DNA from: Stackebrandtia endophytica
GTDB lineage: Bacteria; Actinomycetota; Actinomycetes; Mycobacteriales; Micromonosporaceae
NCBI RefSeq assembly: GCF_006716355.1
Contig: NZ_VFOW01000001.1
Location: forward strand, 2,108,001-2,172,000
Reading direction: 5' to 3'
Length of the DNA stretch: 64,000 nucleotides
The position numbers and the translations under genes are program-made. Below are positions 9,660 through 18,503 of the stretch, in pieces (the first letter of the stretch is position 1; the number at the start of each line of letters is the position of its first letter). Below the pieces are notes generated by a model. The model saw only the letters and a list, made by a program, of their open reading frames with translations, ran no database searches and was not told the DNA's origin.

Positions 9660-9882
9660 GAAGCTCTCCTCGACTGATGACGTTTCGTGGTCGAATAATC
9701 ACATCTCGGTGCTTTCATCGGTCACAATACGTCTCAAATCGTCAGAATTTGGGACCTCTGCATCACTTGGTCCCCCCCTTGGCCCCGACGAATCGAATGG
9801 CTCACCGTCTGCCGCCCCGCCGAGACGCCCCGGCGATCCCCGGCATACGGTGCATGTAAAGCAACCCAACACAGGAGCAGTC

Positions 9883-10833
9883 ATGGGCAAGAAGGTCACC
9901 GTCGTCGGCGCCGGTTTCTACGGAGCGACCACCGCGCAGCGGCTCGCCGAGTACGACGTCTTCGACACCGTCGTCCTCACCGACATCATCGACGGCAAGC
10001 CGGAGGGGCTGGCGCTGGACATCAACCAGTCGCGCGCCATCGAGGGTTTCGAGACCAAGGTGATCGGCAAGACCACCGGTACCGACGGCTCCGGTTACGA
10101 GGTCATCGAGAACTCCGACGTCGTCGTGATCACCGCCGGCCTGCCGCGCAAGCCCGGCATGAGCCGGATGGACCTGCTTGAGGTCAACGCGAAGATCGTT
10201 CGCGGCGTCGCCGAGAACGTCGCGAAGTTCGCGCCCGGTGCCGTCATCATCACCGTGTCCAACCCGCTGGACGAGATGACCGCACTGACCCAGATCGCCT
10301 CCCAGTTCCCCAAGAACCGGGTCATGGGTCAGGCCGGAATGCTCGACACCGCACGTTTCACCAACTTCGTCGCCGAGGAGCTCAACGTTCCGGTCGGCTC
10401 GGTCACCACGCTCACGCTCGGCTCGCACGGCGACACCATGGTGCCCGTTCCGTCGAAGTGCACCGTGGACGGCAAGCCGCTGTCGGAGGTACTGCCCGCC
10501 GACAAGATCGAAGAACTGGTCGTGCGCACCCGCAACGGTGGAGCCGAGGTCGTGGCGCTGCTGAAGACCGGCTCGGCCTACTACGCCCCGTCGGCCGCCG
10601 CGGCCAAGATGGCCAAGGCCGTCGCCGAGGACTCCGGCGCCACCATGCCGGTGTGCGCGTGGGTCGACGGTGAGTACGGCATCTCCGGTGTCTACCTCGG
10701 TGTCGAGGCCGAGATCGGTGCCGAGGGCATCAAGAAGGTCGTCGAGACCCCGCTGACCGACGCCGAACTGGCCGGTCTGAAGGAGGCCGCCGAGGCCGTC
10801 CGCGCCAAGCAGGCCGACGTCGCCAGCATGTAA
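9883..10833 (+). CDS. mdh: Malate dehydrogenase (lactate-dehydrogenase-like type)
   Basis: This 316-residue enzyme oxidises malate to oxaloacetate with NAD in the TCA cycle. The Rossmann motif VGAGFYGATTA is at the N-terminus, with an acidic residue ending the second strand (LTDI) that favours NAD. Substrate-binding arginines are seen in GLPRKPGMSR, followed by SNPLD, MLDTARF and the catalytic histidine in LGSHGDTMVP. CAGGAG sits 6 nt before ATG 9883; the frame extends upstream without similarity. sucC and sucD lie nearby. A terminator follows. Confidence 0.95.
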   Translation: MGKKVTVVGAGFYGATTAQRLAEYDVFDTVVLTDIIDGKPEGLALDINQSRAIEGFETKVIGKTTGTDGSGYEVIENSDVVVITAGLPRKPGMSRMDLLEVNAKIVRGVAENVAKFAPGAVIITVSNPLDEMTALTQIASQFPKNRVMGQAGMLDTARFTNFVAEELNVPVGSVTTLTLGSHGDTMVPVPSKCTVDGKPLSEVLPADKIEELVVRTRNGGAEVVALLKTGSAYYAPSAAAAKMAKAVAEDSGATMPVCAWVDGEYGISGVYLGVEAEIGAEGIKKVVETPLTDAELAGLKEAAEAVRAKQADVASM

Positions 10834-10842
10834 CACCCGTTG

Positions 10843-10871
10843 AGGCCACGGGCGCACGGCGTCCGTGGCCT
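10843..10871 (+). terminator. Hairpin terminator of mdh
   Basis: A perfect 9-bp stem, aggccacgg (10843-10851) with ccgtggcct (10863-10871), starts 9 bp after the mdh stop and is followed by a short T-containing stretch (ttgtcat). Confidence 0.75.
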
Positions 10872-10895
10872 TGTCATATCCGGAAGCCGAGCATC

Positions 10896-11057
10896 TTGTC
10901 TGAAGTGAACGAGCCCACCGACCCGGTCGACGCCGTCACCCGCGCGGAATTCATCGACTGGCTTGCCGAAGGCGGACTGCCGGACCTCGACGATCCGACG
11001 GTGACGGCCGAGGCCTGGCGTCTCACCAGTGCGGCCAGTCCCGATCTTCGCTCATAG
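10896..11057 (+). CDS. Small acidic hypothetical protein (53 aa)
   Basis: A short frame from TTG 10896 (or GTG 10905) to TAG 11057 encodes an acidic peptide with EFIDWLAEGGLPDLDDP near its middle and RS at the end. A GGAAG about 9 nt upstream could be the ribosome site. Its composition and third-position GC look coding. It sits after the mdh terminator and before the convergent YibE/F gene, in about 350 bp otherwise without a gene. I do not recognise the family and it could be spurious. Confidence 0.4.
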   Translation: MSEVNEPTDPVDAVTRAEFIDWLAEGGLPDLDDPTVTAEAWRLTSAASPDLRS

Positions 11058-11182
11058 TCCGCAACGCATCCAGCGGCTCGATCTCAGGCTCCACTGTCGT
11101 ATCGAGGAGGCGCGTTCGTGGGCTGCCGCAATCGAAGCCGGATCCGCCCGGCGGCGCCCAGGGACGGTAACGTTCCGCCTCC

Positions 11183-12508
11183 TCAGCGGTCGCCATCCCC
11201 GTCAGACGAAGTCGGCGGCTTTGAATCGTCCTCGTGCATGCCCAGCCATTCCTTGTGGTCCCGTTTGGGGCGCGGGCCCGGTCGCGTTGGCTCCGGTTCC
11301 TCCACCGAGGTCGCGGTTATCGGGCTGAGGTCGTCGCTCAGATCGCCGGGCGCGAACCGACGCACCGTCACCGCCGCCAGGATCGTCGTCAACGGCACGG
11401 CGGCGATCAACCCCATGGTCCCGACGACACTGCGCACGATCTCCTCGGCGATGATCGGGTTGGTCAGCACCATCCCGATAGGTCTGTCCGTCGCCGCTAT
11501 CAGGATCAGCAACGGCAGCGACGCACCCGCATAGGCCAGAATCAGCGTGTTCACCACCGAGGCGATGTGACTGCGCCCGATCCGCGCGGCCGCCTGGTAC
11601 AGCTGCCACGGCCGCAACTTCGGATTCGCACGCGCCAGCTCGGTCACCGCCGCCGCCTGGGTGACCGTCACGTCATCCAAGGCCCCCAGCGAACCGATCA
11701 GGATGCCCGCCAACAACAGCCCCTGCATGTTGACCCCGTGGAACGCGGCGAGGAAGTTCGAATCGTCGTCGGCGATACCCGTCAACCGGGTCATGTGCAC
11801 CGCCAACGCCGACAACAACCCGGTCAACACCAGACTGGTCAGCGTGCCGATCACCGCGATCGTCGTCGCGGTACTGAATCCATGCGTGAGATAGAGGACC
11901 GCGAGCATGATGACGCACGCGCCCACGATCGCCACCAGCAGCGGCGACTCCCCCGCCAGAATCGCCGGAACGATGAACAACAGCAGAACCGCGAAGGTCG
12001 CCCCCAGCCCGACCAGCGCCAACACACCTCGCCATCGCCCGAACGCGATCACCGCCAACGCGAACGCGATCCCCAGAATCCACAGTGACGTACTGCGGTC
12101 GTGGTCGACGATGTGGTACGAGTACTCGCCCTCCATGCTGTCGGGCAGGTGAATCAGGACGACCGAATCACCCACGTCGATGTAGGGCGCGTTGGCGCCG
12201 CTGGGCAGATTCGTGATGACGAGCTTGCCGGTCTCCAACTCCACCGACGCCTGACCACACCGAGTGGGCGCGTCGGGATTGTCGGGCGACATACCGGGAA
12301 TCTCGGGACACTCGTGGAGGGACAGTCCCACGACCGTGCCGGTGACCTCCTCCGCAGTGCTGGACTGCGACTCGGGGCGCTCACCCGGCCACAGGAGGGC
12401 CATCCCGACGAAACCGGCCACCGCCGTCGGAATCAGAATCCACAGCGCGAACCGGATGGCCCGTCGGCTCGGGGCCCCGGATTCCCCGTGACCGTGTCCC
12501 GCACCCAT
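11183..12508 (-). CDS. YibE/F family membrane protein
   Basis: From ATG 12508 (AAAGGA about 8 nt upstream; the GTG at 12535 has none) this is 441 residues. A His/Gly-rich N-terminus precedes one membrane helix. An extracytoplasmic beta-rich domain of about 120 residues follows (with two Cys, HECPEIPGM and TRCGQA). At least seven further helices come next, including the conserved run around GSLGALDDVTVTQAAAVTEL typical of YibE/F. The C-terminus is charged and low-complexity. The family is widespread in Gram-positive bacteria; its function is not established. It stands alone here. Confidence 0.85.
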   Translation of the reverse strand: MGAGHGHGESGAPSRRAIRFALWILIPTAVAGFVGMALLWPGERPESQSSTAEEVTGTVVGLSLHECPEIPGMSPDNPDAPTRCGQASVELETGKLVITNLPSGANAPYIDVGDSVVLIHLPDSMEGEYSYHIVDHDRSTSLWILGIAFALAVIAFGRWRGVLALVGLGATFAVLLLFIVPAILAGESPLLVAIVGACVIMLAVLYLTHGFSTATTIAVIGTLTSLVLTGLLSALAVHMTRLTGIADDDSNFLAAFHGVNMQGLLLAGILIGSLGALDDVTVTQAAAVTELARANPKLRPWQLYQAAARIGRSHIASVVNTLILAYAGASLPLLILIAATDRPIGMVLTNPIIAEEIVRSVVGTMGLIAAVPLTTILAAVTVRRFAPGDLSDDLSPITATSVEEPEPTRPGPRPKRDHKEWLGMHEDDSKPPTSSDGDGDR

Positions 12509-12589
12509 GCGGTGTCCTTTCCGGCGGCTCGCCACCGTCGACTCAGATGGTGCCGCAATCTACGGCAGCTGCCCACGTTAGCGAAACGG

Positions 12590-13021
12590 CTACGCCTCCA
12601 CCCAGTCACGCGCCAGGTTCTCGGCATCAGTCAGGTAATCGTCGAGTCGCGTCTGCACCAGGTCCGACTGTCCGACGATCTTGCGGATCACCGGCAGCTG
12701 CGCCGCGTACTGTTCCTCGGGGGCGACGTCGTCGAGTAGATGCTCCTCACCGAAGATCGCCCGGATCAGCACCTCCACGACCATGGCGTTGATCGGTGGA
12801 ACCGCGTCGCGGAAATCGTGACGGGTCTCGTTGACGAACGCGCGAATGTCGTCGTGCGACGGTTCGTCGTCGAAATGGTGGTCGATGAGCCGCACGAACA
12901 ACGCCACCGTCAACAGGTAATAGTGCTCCCGGTCCGCCTCGGACATCCCGCTGTTGAGCTCGCGGGAAGTCACCGCGTCGCCCAGGGCCTGCGCTTTGAG
13001 TAGCGCCCTGCTGTCGCTCAT
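12590..13021 (-). CDS. Conserved-looking hypothetical protein, alpha-helical
   Basis: This 143-residue acidic protein has no signal or membrane segment. It appears all-helical, with amphipathic stretches such as REHYYLLTVALFVRLIDHHFDD and PPINAMVVEVLIRAIFGEEHLLDD. An AAGG about 9 nt before ATG 13021 supports the start. I do not recognise a named family. It lies between the YibE/F gene and the repeat-filled gap below purH. Confidence 0.6.
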   Translation of the reverse strand: MSDSRALLKAQALGDAVTSRELNSGMSEADREHYYLLTVALFVRLIDHHFDDEPSHDDIRAFVNETRHDFRDAVPPINAMVVEVLIRAIFGEEHLLDDVAPEEQYAAQLPVIRKIVGQSDLVQTRLDDYLTDAENLARDWVEA

Positions 13022-13104
13022 CTGTTTCGCACCTTCGTCGCCGCCGAGAACCCGCCCATTATGCGCAGCCGCCCGGTGCCGGTCGACGGCCGCCTCTTGC
13101 CGCC

Positions 13105-13146
13105 GGATTCGATGGGAGGTGGATTCGCCTCCCTCCCACCGAATCC
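13105..13146 (-). terminator. Imperfect hairpin in the gap downstream of purH
   Basis: Arms ggattcg (13105) and cgaatcc (13140-13146) enclose a second inner stem of tgggagg with cctccc. It is the last strong hairpin before the next gene and may end transcription from purH; no T-tract is visible. Confidence 0.45.
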
Positions 13147-13191
13147 CGGCGAGATGGTTCAGGCACCGGTCGGTGCGTTTCCACTGGTCAT

Positions 13192-13361
13192 GCTTCGCTC
13201 AGTGAGAATCAGGCTTTGGCTTCGCCCAGTGAGAACCATGCTTCAGCTTCGCCCACTTCGCTTCGCTCAGTGAGCACCATGCTTTCTGCTTCTCTCACTT
13301 CGCTTACGCTCAGTGAGAACCGTGCTTCTGTTCTCTCACTTCGCTCCGCTCAGTGAGAGAA
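13192..13361. repeat. Tandem hairpin repeats starting at the purH 3' end
   Basis: Five imperfect units of about 27-43 bp carry the core gctcagtgaga (ends near 13206, 13233, 13274, 13317 and 13357). The unit nearest purH includes its last codons and stop: ttctctcact (13331-13340) pairs with agtgagagaa (13352-13361) as a perfect 10-bp stem spanning the stop codon. The further units copy this hairpin with increasing decay. Apart from these repeats and one hairpin, the 330-bp gap 13022-13349 shows no gene. Confidence 0.85.
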
Positions 13362-14903
13362 GTGCCTCACGCCGGTGAAGTACATGGTCACGCCGGCCGC
13401 CTCGGCCGCGGCGATGACCTCCTCATCCCGGATGGAGCCGCCCGGCTGCGCGATCGCGGTGATTCCCGCGTCGGTGAGAATCTTCAGGCCGTCGGCGAAC
13501 GGGAAGAACGCGTCGGAGGCGGCCACCGAACCGGCCGCCCGATCTCCGGCACGCGAGACCGCCAACCGCGCCGAATCGACCCGGTTGACCTGTCCCATCC
13601 CGATACCGACCGTGGCGAGGTCCTTGGCCAGCAGGATCGCGTTGGATTTGACCGACCGGACCGCCCACCACGCGAACGCGAGGTTGGCCAGGCTCTCCGA
13701 CCCCAACGCGCTGCCGGTCACCAGACGCCAGTTGGCCGGATCATCGCCCTCGGCGTCAATCCGGTCGGGGGTCTGTCCGAGGGCGCCACCGGAGATGAAC
13801 CGGTACTCCACGGGCTGTGCCGCCCATTCCGGCGCCAACAGGATGCGCAGGTTCTTCTTCGACCTCAACGTCTCCAAGGCCGCGTCCTCATAGCTGGGCG
13901 CGACGATGACCTCGGTGAACACCTTGACGACCTCGGTGGCCATCTCGGCGGTCACCTCGGAGTTGACGGCGATGACTCCGCCGAAGGCACTCACCGGGTC
14001 GCAGGCGTGAGCCTTCCGGTAGGCCTCGGCGATGTTCTCGGCGGTGGCGATGCCGCACGGGTTGGCGTGCTTGATGATCGCGACGCACGGGTGGGTGAAG
14101 TCGTTGGCGGCCCGCCACGCGCCGTCGGCGTCGACGTAGTTGTTGTAAGACATGGGTTTGCCGTGCAACTGTTCAGCCTGCGCGAGACCGTCGGGCGACT
14201 GACGGTCGTGATACAGCGCCGCCGTCTGGTGCGGGTTCTCGCCGTACCGCAGGTCGGCTCCCTTGGCCAACGGCGTCGCCACGAACGGCGACAGACCGTC
14301 CGAGGTGGACTGGTTGAGCCAGTCGGCGACCTGCGAATCGTAGGTCGCCAGGTGCGCAAACGCCTTGGCGGCGAGGACCCGGCGGTGCGGTTCGGTGAAC
14401 CCACCGTGGTCGATCGCCTCAAGGACCTGGCCGTAGTCGCCGGGTTCGACGACGACGGCGACGTTGGCGTGGTTCTTAGCCGCACCGCGCACCATGGACG
14501 GTCCACCGACGTCGATCTGCTCGATGGTCTCGTCGAATCCGGCGCCGGAGGCCAACGTCTCGGCGAACGGGTACAGGTTGACCACCAGCAGGTCGAAGGC
14601 GGCGATCTTGAACTCGTCCAGCTGCGCCACGTGCGATTCCTTGCGCAGGTCGGCGAGCAGACCGGCGTGCACCGCGGGGTGCAGCGTCTTGACGCGCCCC
14701 TCGAACGCCTCGGGGAAGCCGGTCAGGTCCTCCACCCTGGTCACCGGAACCCCGAGGTCGGCGATGGTGGCGGCAGTCCCGCCGGTGGAAACGATCTCGA
14801 CTCCGGCGTCGTGAAGGCCCAAAGCCAACACGTCCAGGCCGGACTTGTCGTAGACGCCGATCAGAGCGCGCCGAATCGGCTTACGGGGATTAGAGGAACT
14901 CAC
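13350..14903 (-). CDS. purH: Bifunctional AICAR formyltransferase/IMP cyclohydrolase
   Basis: This 517-residue enzyme does the last two steps of IMP synthesis: formylation of AICAR and ring closure. The IMP cyclohydrolase domain is N-terminal ([24 protein letters not shown]). The AICAR transformylase domain follows with the catalytic KHANPCG and a C-terminal [13 protein letters not shown] 14903 is chosen because AGGAG lies 5 nt upstream; a TTG at 14921 is in frame but unsupported. A ZTP riboswitch lies in its leader, downstream of purN. Confidence 0.95.
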   Translation of the reverse strand: MSSSNPRKPIRRALIGVYDKSGLDVLALGLHDAGVEIVSTGGTAATIADLGVPVTRVEDLTGFPEAFEGRVKTLHPAVHAGLLADLRKESHVAQLDEFKIAAFDLLVVNLYPFAETLASGAGFDETIEQIDVGGPSMVRGAAKNHANVAVVVEPGDYGQVLEAIDHGGFTEPHRRVLAAKAFAHLATYDSQVADWLNQSTSDGLSPFVATPLAKGADLRYGENPHQTAALYHDRQSPDGLAQAEQLHGKPMSYNNYVDADGAWRAANDFTHPCVAIIKHANPCGIATAENIAEAYRKAHACDPVSAFGGVIAVNSEVTAEMATEVVKVFTEVIVAPSYEDAALETLRSKKNLRILLAPEWAAQPVEYRFISGGALGQTPDRIDAEGDDPANWRLVTGSALGSESLANLAFAWWAVRSVKSNAILLAKDLATVGIGMGQVNRVDSARLAVSRAGDRAAGSVAASDAFFPFADGLKILTDAGITAIAQPGGSIRDEEVIAAAEAAGVTMYFTGVRHFSH

Positions 14904-14968
14904 ACTGTCTCCTACAGGCAAACTGCGGCGCCCAGCGACGGCCGCGTGACGATTTCACGTGACCTTCA

Positions 14969-15067
14969 GCCCAGGCGTTCGACCTACTAGTCTGCTGTTC
15001 GGATGTCGCTCCCCGGTGGTTCCCCACCCTCGGCGTGTCACACGCCTTGGCGCCAGTCGCGACCGGG
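14969..15067 (-). promoter_or_regulatory. ZTP (pfl) riboswitch in the purH leader
   Basis: Read on the minus strand, this region has the conserved parts of the ZTP/pfl motif in order. They are gtcgcgactggcg (15051-15065), the hairpin gtggggaaccac followed by cggggagcgac, a variable linker, and the late block cgcctgggc (14969-14977). The class senses ZTP/ZMP, signals of 10-formyl-THF shortage, and often controls pur and folate genes. The aptamer ends about 65 nt before the purH GTG. Control may be of transcription or translation; a short inverted repeat (tcacgtga) follows but no clear U-tract. Known class, identified here by motif reading only. Confidence 0.88.
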
Positions 15068-15082
15068 CCACCTTAACAACGA

Positions 15083-15688
15083 TCAGCCGACGACGACGCG
15101 TCGCCCTTCGACCCGCCAACCGCCGCGCACCATGGCACCGACGGTGTCGACCAGTTGCTGCCGCTCGGCGACCTTGATCCGCTCGGTCAACGTCTCCAGC
15201 GAGTCGTCGTCCAGTACCGGGACCGCGACCTGCGCGATGATCTGTCCGGTGTCGACACCCGCATCACACAGGAACAACGTCGCACCGGTGACCTTCACGC
15301 CGTATTCCAACGCGGCCGCCGGACCACGCATCCCGGGAAACGACGGAAGCAGCGAGTTGTGCGTGTTGATGTAACGGCCGTCGAAACGTTCTAGGAAACC
15401 GTCACCCAGCAGTTTCAGAAAGCCCGCCGAGACCACCAGGTCGGGTTCATAACCCGCGACCGTCTCGGTCATCGCCGAGTCCCAGTCCGACCGGGCCGCG
15501 AAGTCACGGACTTTGTGGACGAAGGTAGGGATACCGGCACGTTCCGCCCGGTTCAAGCCCTCGATGCCGTCACGGTCGGCACCGACGGCCACCACTTCGG
15601 CACCGTAGGCCGGGTCCGCGCACGCGTCGATCAGGGCTTGGAGATTCGACCCCGACCCCGAGATGAGTACCACCAGCCGCGCCGTCAT
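15083..15688 (-). CDS. purN: Phosphoribosylglycinamide formyltransferase
   Basis: This enzyme transfers formyl from 10-formyl-THF to GAR in purine synthesis. From ATG 15688 it has 201 residues. The phosphate-binding ISGSGSNLQAL is at the N-terminus, the formyl-transfer motif HNSLLPSFPG follows, and the catalytic aspartate is in GVDTGQIIAQV. A GTG at 15718 would add ten residues without similarity, so I prefer the ATG. It follows the perM-like gene closely and precedes purH; this order also occurs in mycobacteria. Confidence 0.93.
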   Translation of the reverse strand: MTARLVVLISGSGSNLQALIDACADPAYGAEVVAVGADRDGIEGLNRAERAGIPTFVHKVRDFAARSDWDSAMTETVAGYEPDLVVSAGFLKLLGDGFLERFDGRYINTHNSLLPSFPGMRGPAAALEYGVKVTGATLFLCDAGVDTGQIIAQVAVPVLDDDSLETLTERIKVAERQQLVDTVGAMVRGGWRVEGRRVVVG

Positions 15689-15719
15689 GCCTGCCACCCG
15701 CTCAATCGCACGCGCCACC

Positions 15720-17012
15720 TTAACGCCTGGCGGTCACGGGGTGATCCACCGGGATGACGCCCCCGGCCAACAGACGCGTCCCCAGCGAACCGATCAGAAC
15801 TGCCGCACCGATTTCCGCCGCAGCGATCCAACTGGTCTGCCAGATCGGCGCGCCGACGGTCATCGCTCCCACGACACCACCGGTCGCCACGGTCAACCCG
15901 GCGACGACTCCGCCCGCCACCAGACCTGACATCAACGCCGCCCCGGTCAACGGACCGAACTTCAAGTCCCGGGACCGCAGGCCCAACTGCACGCCGTAGA
16001 AGATTCCGATCGCGGGCGGGATTCCCAGCAGCAGGGTTCCCCACTCGTCCAGCGGGGCCGTCGGTACCGCACCGAACAGCGGCAGCGGCGGCAACACCGC
16101 GGGCAGGTCGACGCCGATGATGCGCACCGAACTGTCGGCGCCGAGCATGAAACCGGGCCCCACCAGGTAACCCACCGACCAGATGGCCGCCGTGGGCAAA
16201 TACAGCAGCGACAGGACTCCGACCGCGATTCCGGCACCGGCGAACCCGTCGGTGATCTCGGTGACGGTGGAACCGCCGGCGGCGATGCCGACACCGGTGA
16301 GCAGGGCCCCCGCCGCCACGACGATGGTCACCGACAGCATTCCGGTTCGGGTGCCGCGCCGCAGCCACACCGGGATCCGATGCCACAGCAGGTGCCCGCC
16401 ACCCGATTCGGCCAGCGCTCCCAACGTCGCGAACACGATGGACAACACCACGCCGTGAAGTGCGGCACGCCACGGCGCCACCCCCAGAGATTCACTGTCC
16501 ACAAGGAAGGCGACAACCGTGATCATGATGCCGTAGCTGAGAGTCACCGCCAGCGTCACCGCACGCACCGCAGCGAAGTCACGGCCATTGATGGCACGGA
16601 TGGTGTGCGCGCCGGCCTTCGACAGTCGCCAACACACCGCCACCACCAGGACCAGCGGGGCGACCCCAAGAGTGCCCCCCGCTATCTCAATCGGGATGTC
16701 ATGTCCCACAAGCCAAGCCGCCGCAGCGAACCTCGCCACCTGGTTGACCGGTTCGGTGTGCCCGGCGAACCACCACACCGCGATCACACACACCAGGATC
16801 GGGAGGAACACCACCAATCCGTTCCATCCACTGGTGACCATCGCGGCGGTGAACACACCGCGCACCCGCGCCGGGATTCGCGGCGACATCGCGACGGTGT
16901 CCCGCTGCACCCCCCGGGCCCCACCGCGCGGCGCGGGTCCACGCGACACGACGATCGTTTCGCGTTGCGTACCCCGGGCACCGGTCAACCGGGGATCGAG
17001 CTCTTCATTCAT
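15720..17012 (-). CDS. DUF6350 multi-pass membrane protein, PerM-like
   Basis: From ATG 17012 this is 430 residues with a basic, Arg/Gly-rich N-terminal tail of about 50 residues, followed by about nine membrane helices. The position between sucD and purN matches mycobacterial perM (Rv0955), an integral membrane protein linked to cell division and stress survival. The name rests on topology and synteny rather than motifs. The 3' end lies 31 bp before purN. Upstream, 600 bp of repeats separate it from sucD. Confidence 0.75.
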   Translation of the reverse strand: MNEELDPRLTGARGTQRETIVVSRGPAPRGGARGVQRDTVAMSPRIPARVRGVFTAAMVTSGWNGLVVFLPILVCVIAVWWFAGHTEPVNQVARFAAAAWLVGHDIPIEIAGGTLGVAPLVLVVAVCWRLSKAGAHTIRAINGRDFAAVRAVTLAVTLSYGIMITVVAFLVDSESLGVAPWRAALHGVVLSIVFATLGALAESGGGHLLWHRIPVWLRRGTRTGMLSVTIVVAAGALLTGVGIAAGGSTVTEITDGFAGAGIAVGVLSLLYLPTAAIWSVGYLVGPGFMLGADSSVRIIGVDLPAVLPPLPLFGAVPTAPLDEWGTLLLGIPPAIGIFYGVQLGLRSRDLKFGPLTGAALMSGLVAGGVVAGLTVATGGVVGAMTVGAPIWQTSWIAAAEIGAAVLIGSLGTRLLAGGVIPVDHPVTARR

Positions 17013-17065
17013 CACCAACAGTCTGTCACGATCTTCCCCTCCACCCACCCAGCCACGCACACCCC

Positions 17066-17362
17066 GCGTTCCGCTCGCTCAGGCGCGCACATCGCGGCGT
17101 CGTGGTCCGGCTTGCCTACCAAAACCGTAGGCGGCGCCGACCCACGTCTTGCGCTGCACGGGCCTGAACGGACGGACCCGAGTACCCAAACCCGACCGGC
17201 ACGCCACCAAACCCGTAGGCGGCGGAGGCCCGCGCCTTGCGCTGCACGAACCTGGACGGGCGGAACCCGGGCGACCCAAACCGCCGACTTACCGTTCGCC
17301 CCACCAAAACCGTAGGCCGCGCCACCCCACATCCTGCGCTACACCGGCCCGAACCGGCGGAA
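17066..17362. repeat. Dispersed hairpin repeat, locus A (three copies)
   Basis: The first copy centres on a 46-bp imperfect palindrome (17101-17146) with inner stem gcctac/gtaggc around caaaacc. It is identical in reverse complement to the one at 27495-27540, and similarity extends about 35 bp to the left. Two shorter, decayed copies follow near 17203-17262 and 17301-17362. No gene is credible here; frames through it read repeated Arg/Pro/Thr-rich peptides. The rest of the gap 17013-17614 has a lower-GC stretch and the sucD terminator. Confidence 0.85.
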
Positions 17363-17554
17363 CCGAGGCGACCCAAAAGCCCACATCGTCGTGTTACACA
17401 CGTAGCCGCACGGTTGAACGGGTTCACGATCGACCAGTCGAAAACCCCACATTTGAGTTTCGCCGTGCTGTACGAGCCGGGGCTGTCGAATCCACTTCAG
17501 ACAGTATCTATATCCATATCAGACCTTGACAGTTCCCCGGTCTATCAAGGTGCC

Positions 17555-17595
17555 CCAAAAAACGCCGCGCGTCCCGGGATGACCCGGGACGCGCG
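17555..17595 (-). terminator. Rho-independent terminator of sucCD
   Basis: A perfect 13-bp stem, cgcgcgtcccggg (17566-17578) with cccgggacgcgcg (17583-17595), has a 4-nt loop. On the minus strand it is followed by a run of six Ts (17557-17562), 20 bp past the sucD stop. It is the best-formed terminator in the window. Confidence 0.92.
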
Positions 17596-17614
17596 ACAGA
17601 TTGATCCGGGGACC

Positions 17615-18502
17615 TTAGAGTCCCTTCACGACCTCACGCATGAGGCGCGCGGTCTCCGACGGCGTCTTGCCGACGCGGACGCCGGCGGCCTCAAGGGCCT
17701 CGGCCTTGGCGTCGGCGGTACCGGCCGAACCGGAGATGATGGCGCCGGCGTGGCCCATCGTCTTTCCGGGAGGCGCGGTGAAACCGGCGATGTAGCCGAC
17801 GACCGGCTTGGTGACGTTGGCCTTGATGTACTCGGCGGCGCGCTCTTCGGCGTCACCACCGATCTCACCGATCATGACGATGGCCTCGGTCTCGTCGTCG
17901 GCCTCGAATGCCTCCAGGCAGTCGATGTGGGTGGTACCGATGACCGGGTCGCCACCGATGCCCACGCAGGACGAGAAGCCGATGTCACGCAGTTCGTACA
18001 TCAACTGGTAGGTCAGCGTGCCCGACTTCGACACCAGGCCGATCTTTCCGGCGCCGGTGATGTCGGCGGGAATGATTCCGGCGTTGGACTTGCCCGGGCT
18101 GATCACGCCGGGGCAGTTCGGGCCGATGATCCGAGTGGCGTTGCCGTGGGCCTGGGCCTGCGCCCAGAAGTTCACCGAGTCGTGAACCGGGATGCCCTCG
18201 GTGATGGCCACCGCGAGCCCGATGCGGGCGTCGACGGCTTCCAGCACCGCGTCCTTGGCGAACTTCGGCGGTACGAAGATCACGGTGGTGTCGGCGCCGG
18301 TCTCGGACATGGCGTCGGCGACCGAGGCGAACACCGGCAGCGAGGTGCCGTCGAAGTCGACCTTGGTTCCGGCCTTGCGGGGGTTGACCCCGCCGACGAC
18401 GTTGGCGCCGGCGGCGAGCATCCGTCGGGTGTGCTTGGTGCCTTCGGCACCGGTCATGCCCTGGACGATGATCTTGCTGTTCTCATTGAGGAAGATAGCC
18501 AC
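17615..18502 (-). CDS. sucD: Succinyl-CoA synthetase, alpha subunit
   Basis: This 295-residue subunit forms succinate and ATP/GTP from succinyl-CoA with SucC in the TCA cycle. It shows the CoA-binding N-terminal Rossmann part ([13 protein letters not shown]), IGPNCPG and the phosphorylated histidine in MGHAGAI. GTG 18502 is the start, one base after the sucC stop, with GGGAG upstream inside the sucC end; longer frames lack support. Ends at a strong terminator. Confidence 0.95.
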   Translation of the reverse strand: MAIFLNENSKIIVQGMTGAEGTKHTRRMLAAGANVVGGVNPRKAGTKVDFDGTSLPVFASVADAMSETGADTTVIFVPPKFAKDAVLEAVDARIGLAVAITEGIPVHDSVNFWAQAQAHGNATRIIGPNCPGVISPGKSNAGIIPADITGAGKIGLVSKSGTLTYQLMYELRDIGFSSCVGIGGDPVIGTTHIDCLEAFEADDETEAIVMIGEIGGDAEERAAEYIKANVTKPVVGYIAGFTAPPGKTMGHAGAIISGSAGTADAKAEALEAAGVRVGKTPSETARLMREVVKGL

Positions 18503-18503
18503 G

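Noticed and set aside
8127-9677. Long plus-strand frame over oppA (516 codons)
   Set aside because: Antisense shadow of a clear lipoprotein gene; Val/Arg/Leu-rich composition typical of such shadows.
13192-13361. A short regularly repeated array resembling CRISPR
   Set aside because: Units are 27-43 bp with decayed hairpins, there are no unique spacers of constant length, and no cas genes are nearby. The array starts inside purH.
13353-14990. Long plus-strand frame over purH (545 codons)
   Set aside because: Antisense shadow of purH caused by high third-position GC; no motif and it would cover the ZTP riboswitch region.
17012-17529. Arg/Pro/Thr-rich frames on both strands in the gap before sucD
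   Set aside because: They read repeat locus A; the same peptide pattern (KTVGGADPR, YQNRRRRR) appears from the repeat at loci B and C in other frames.
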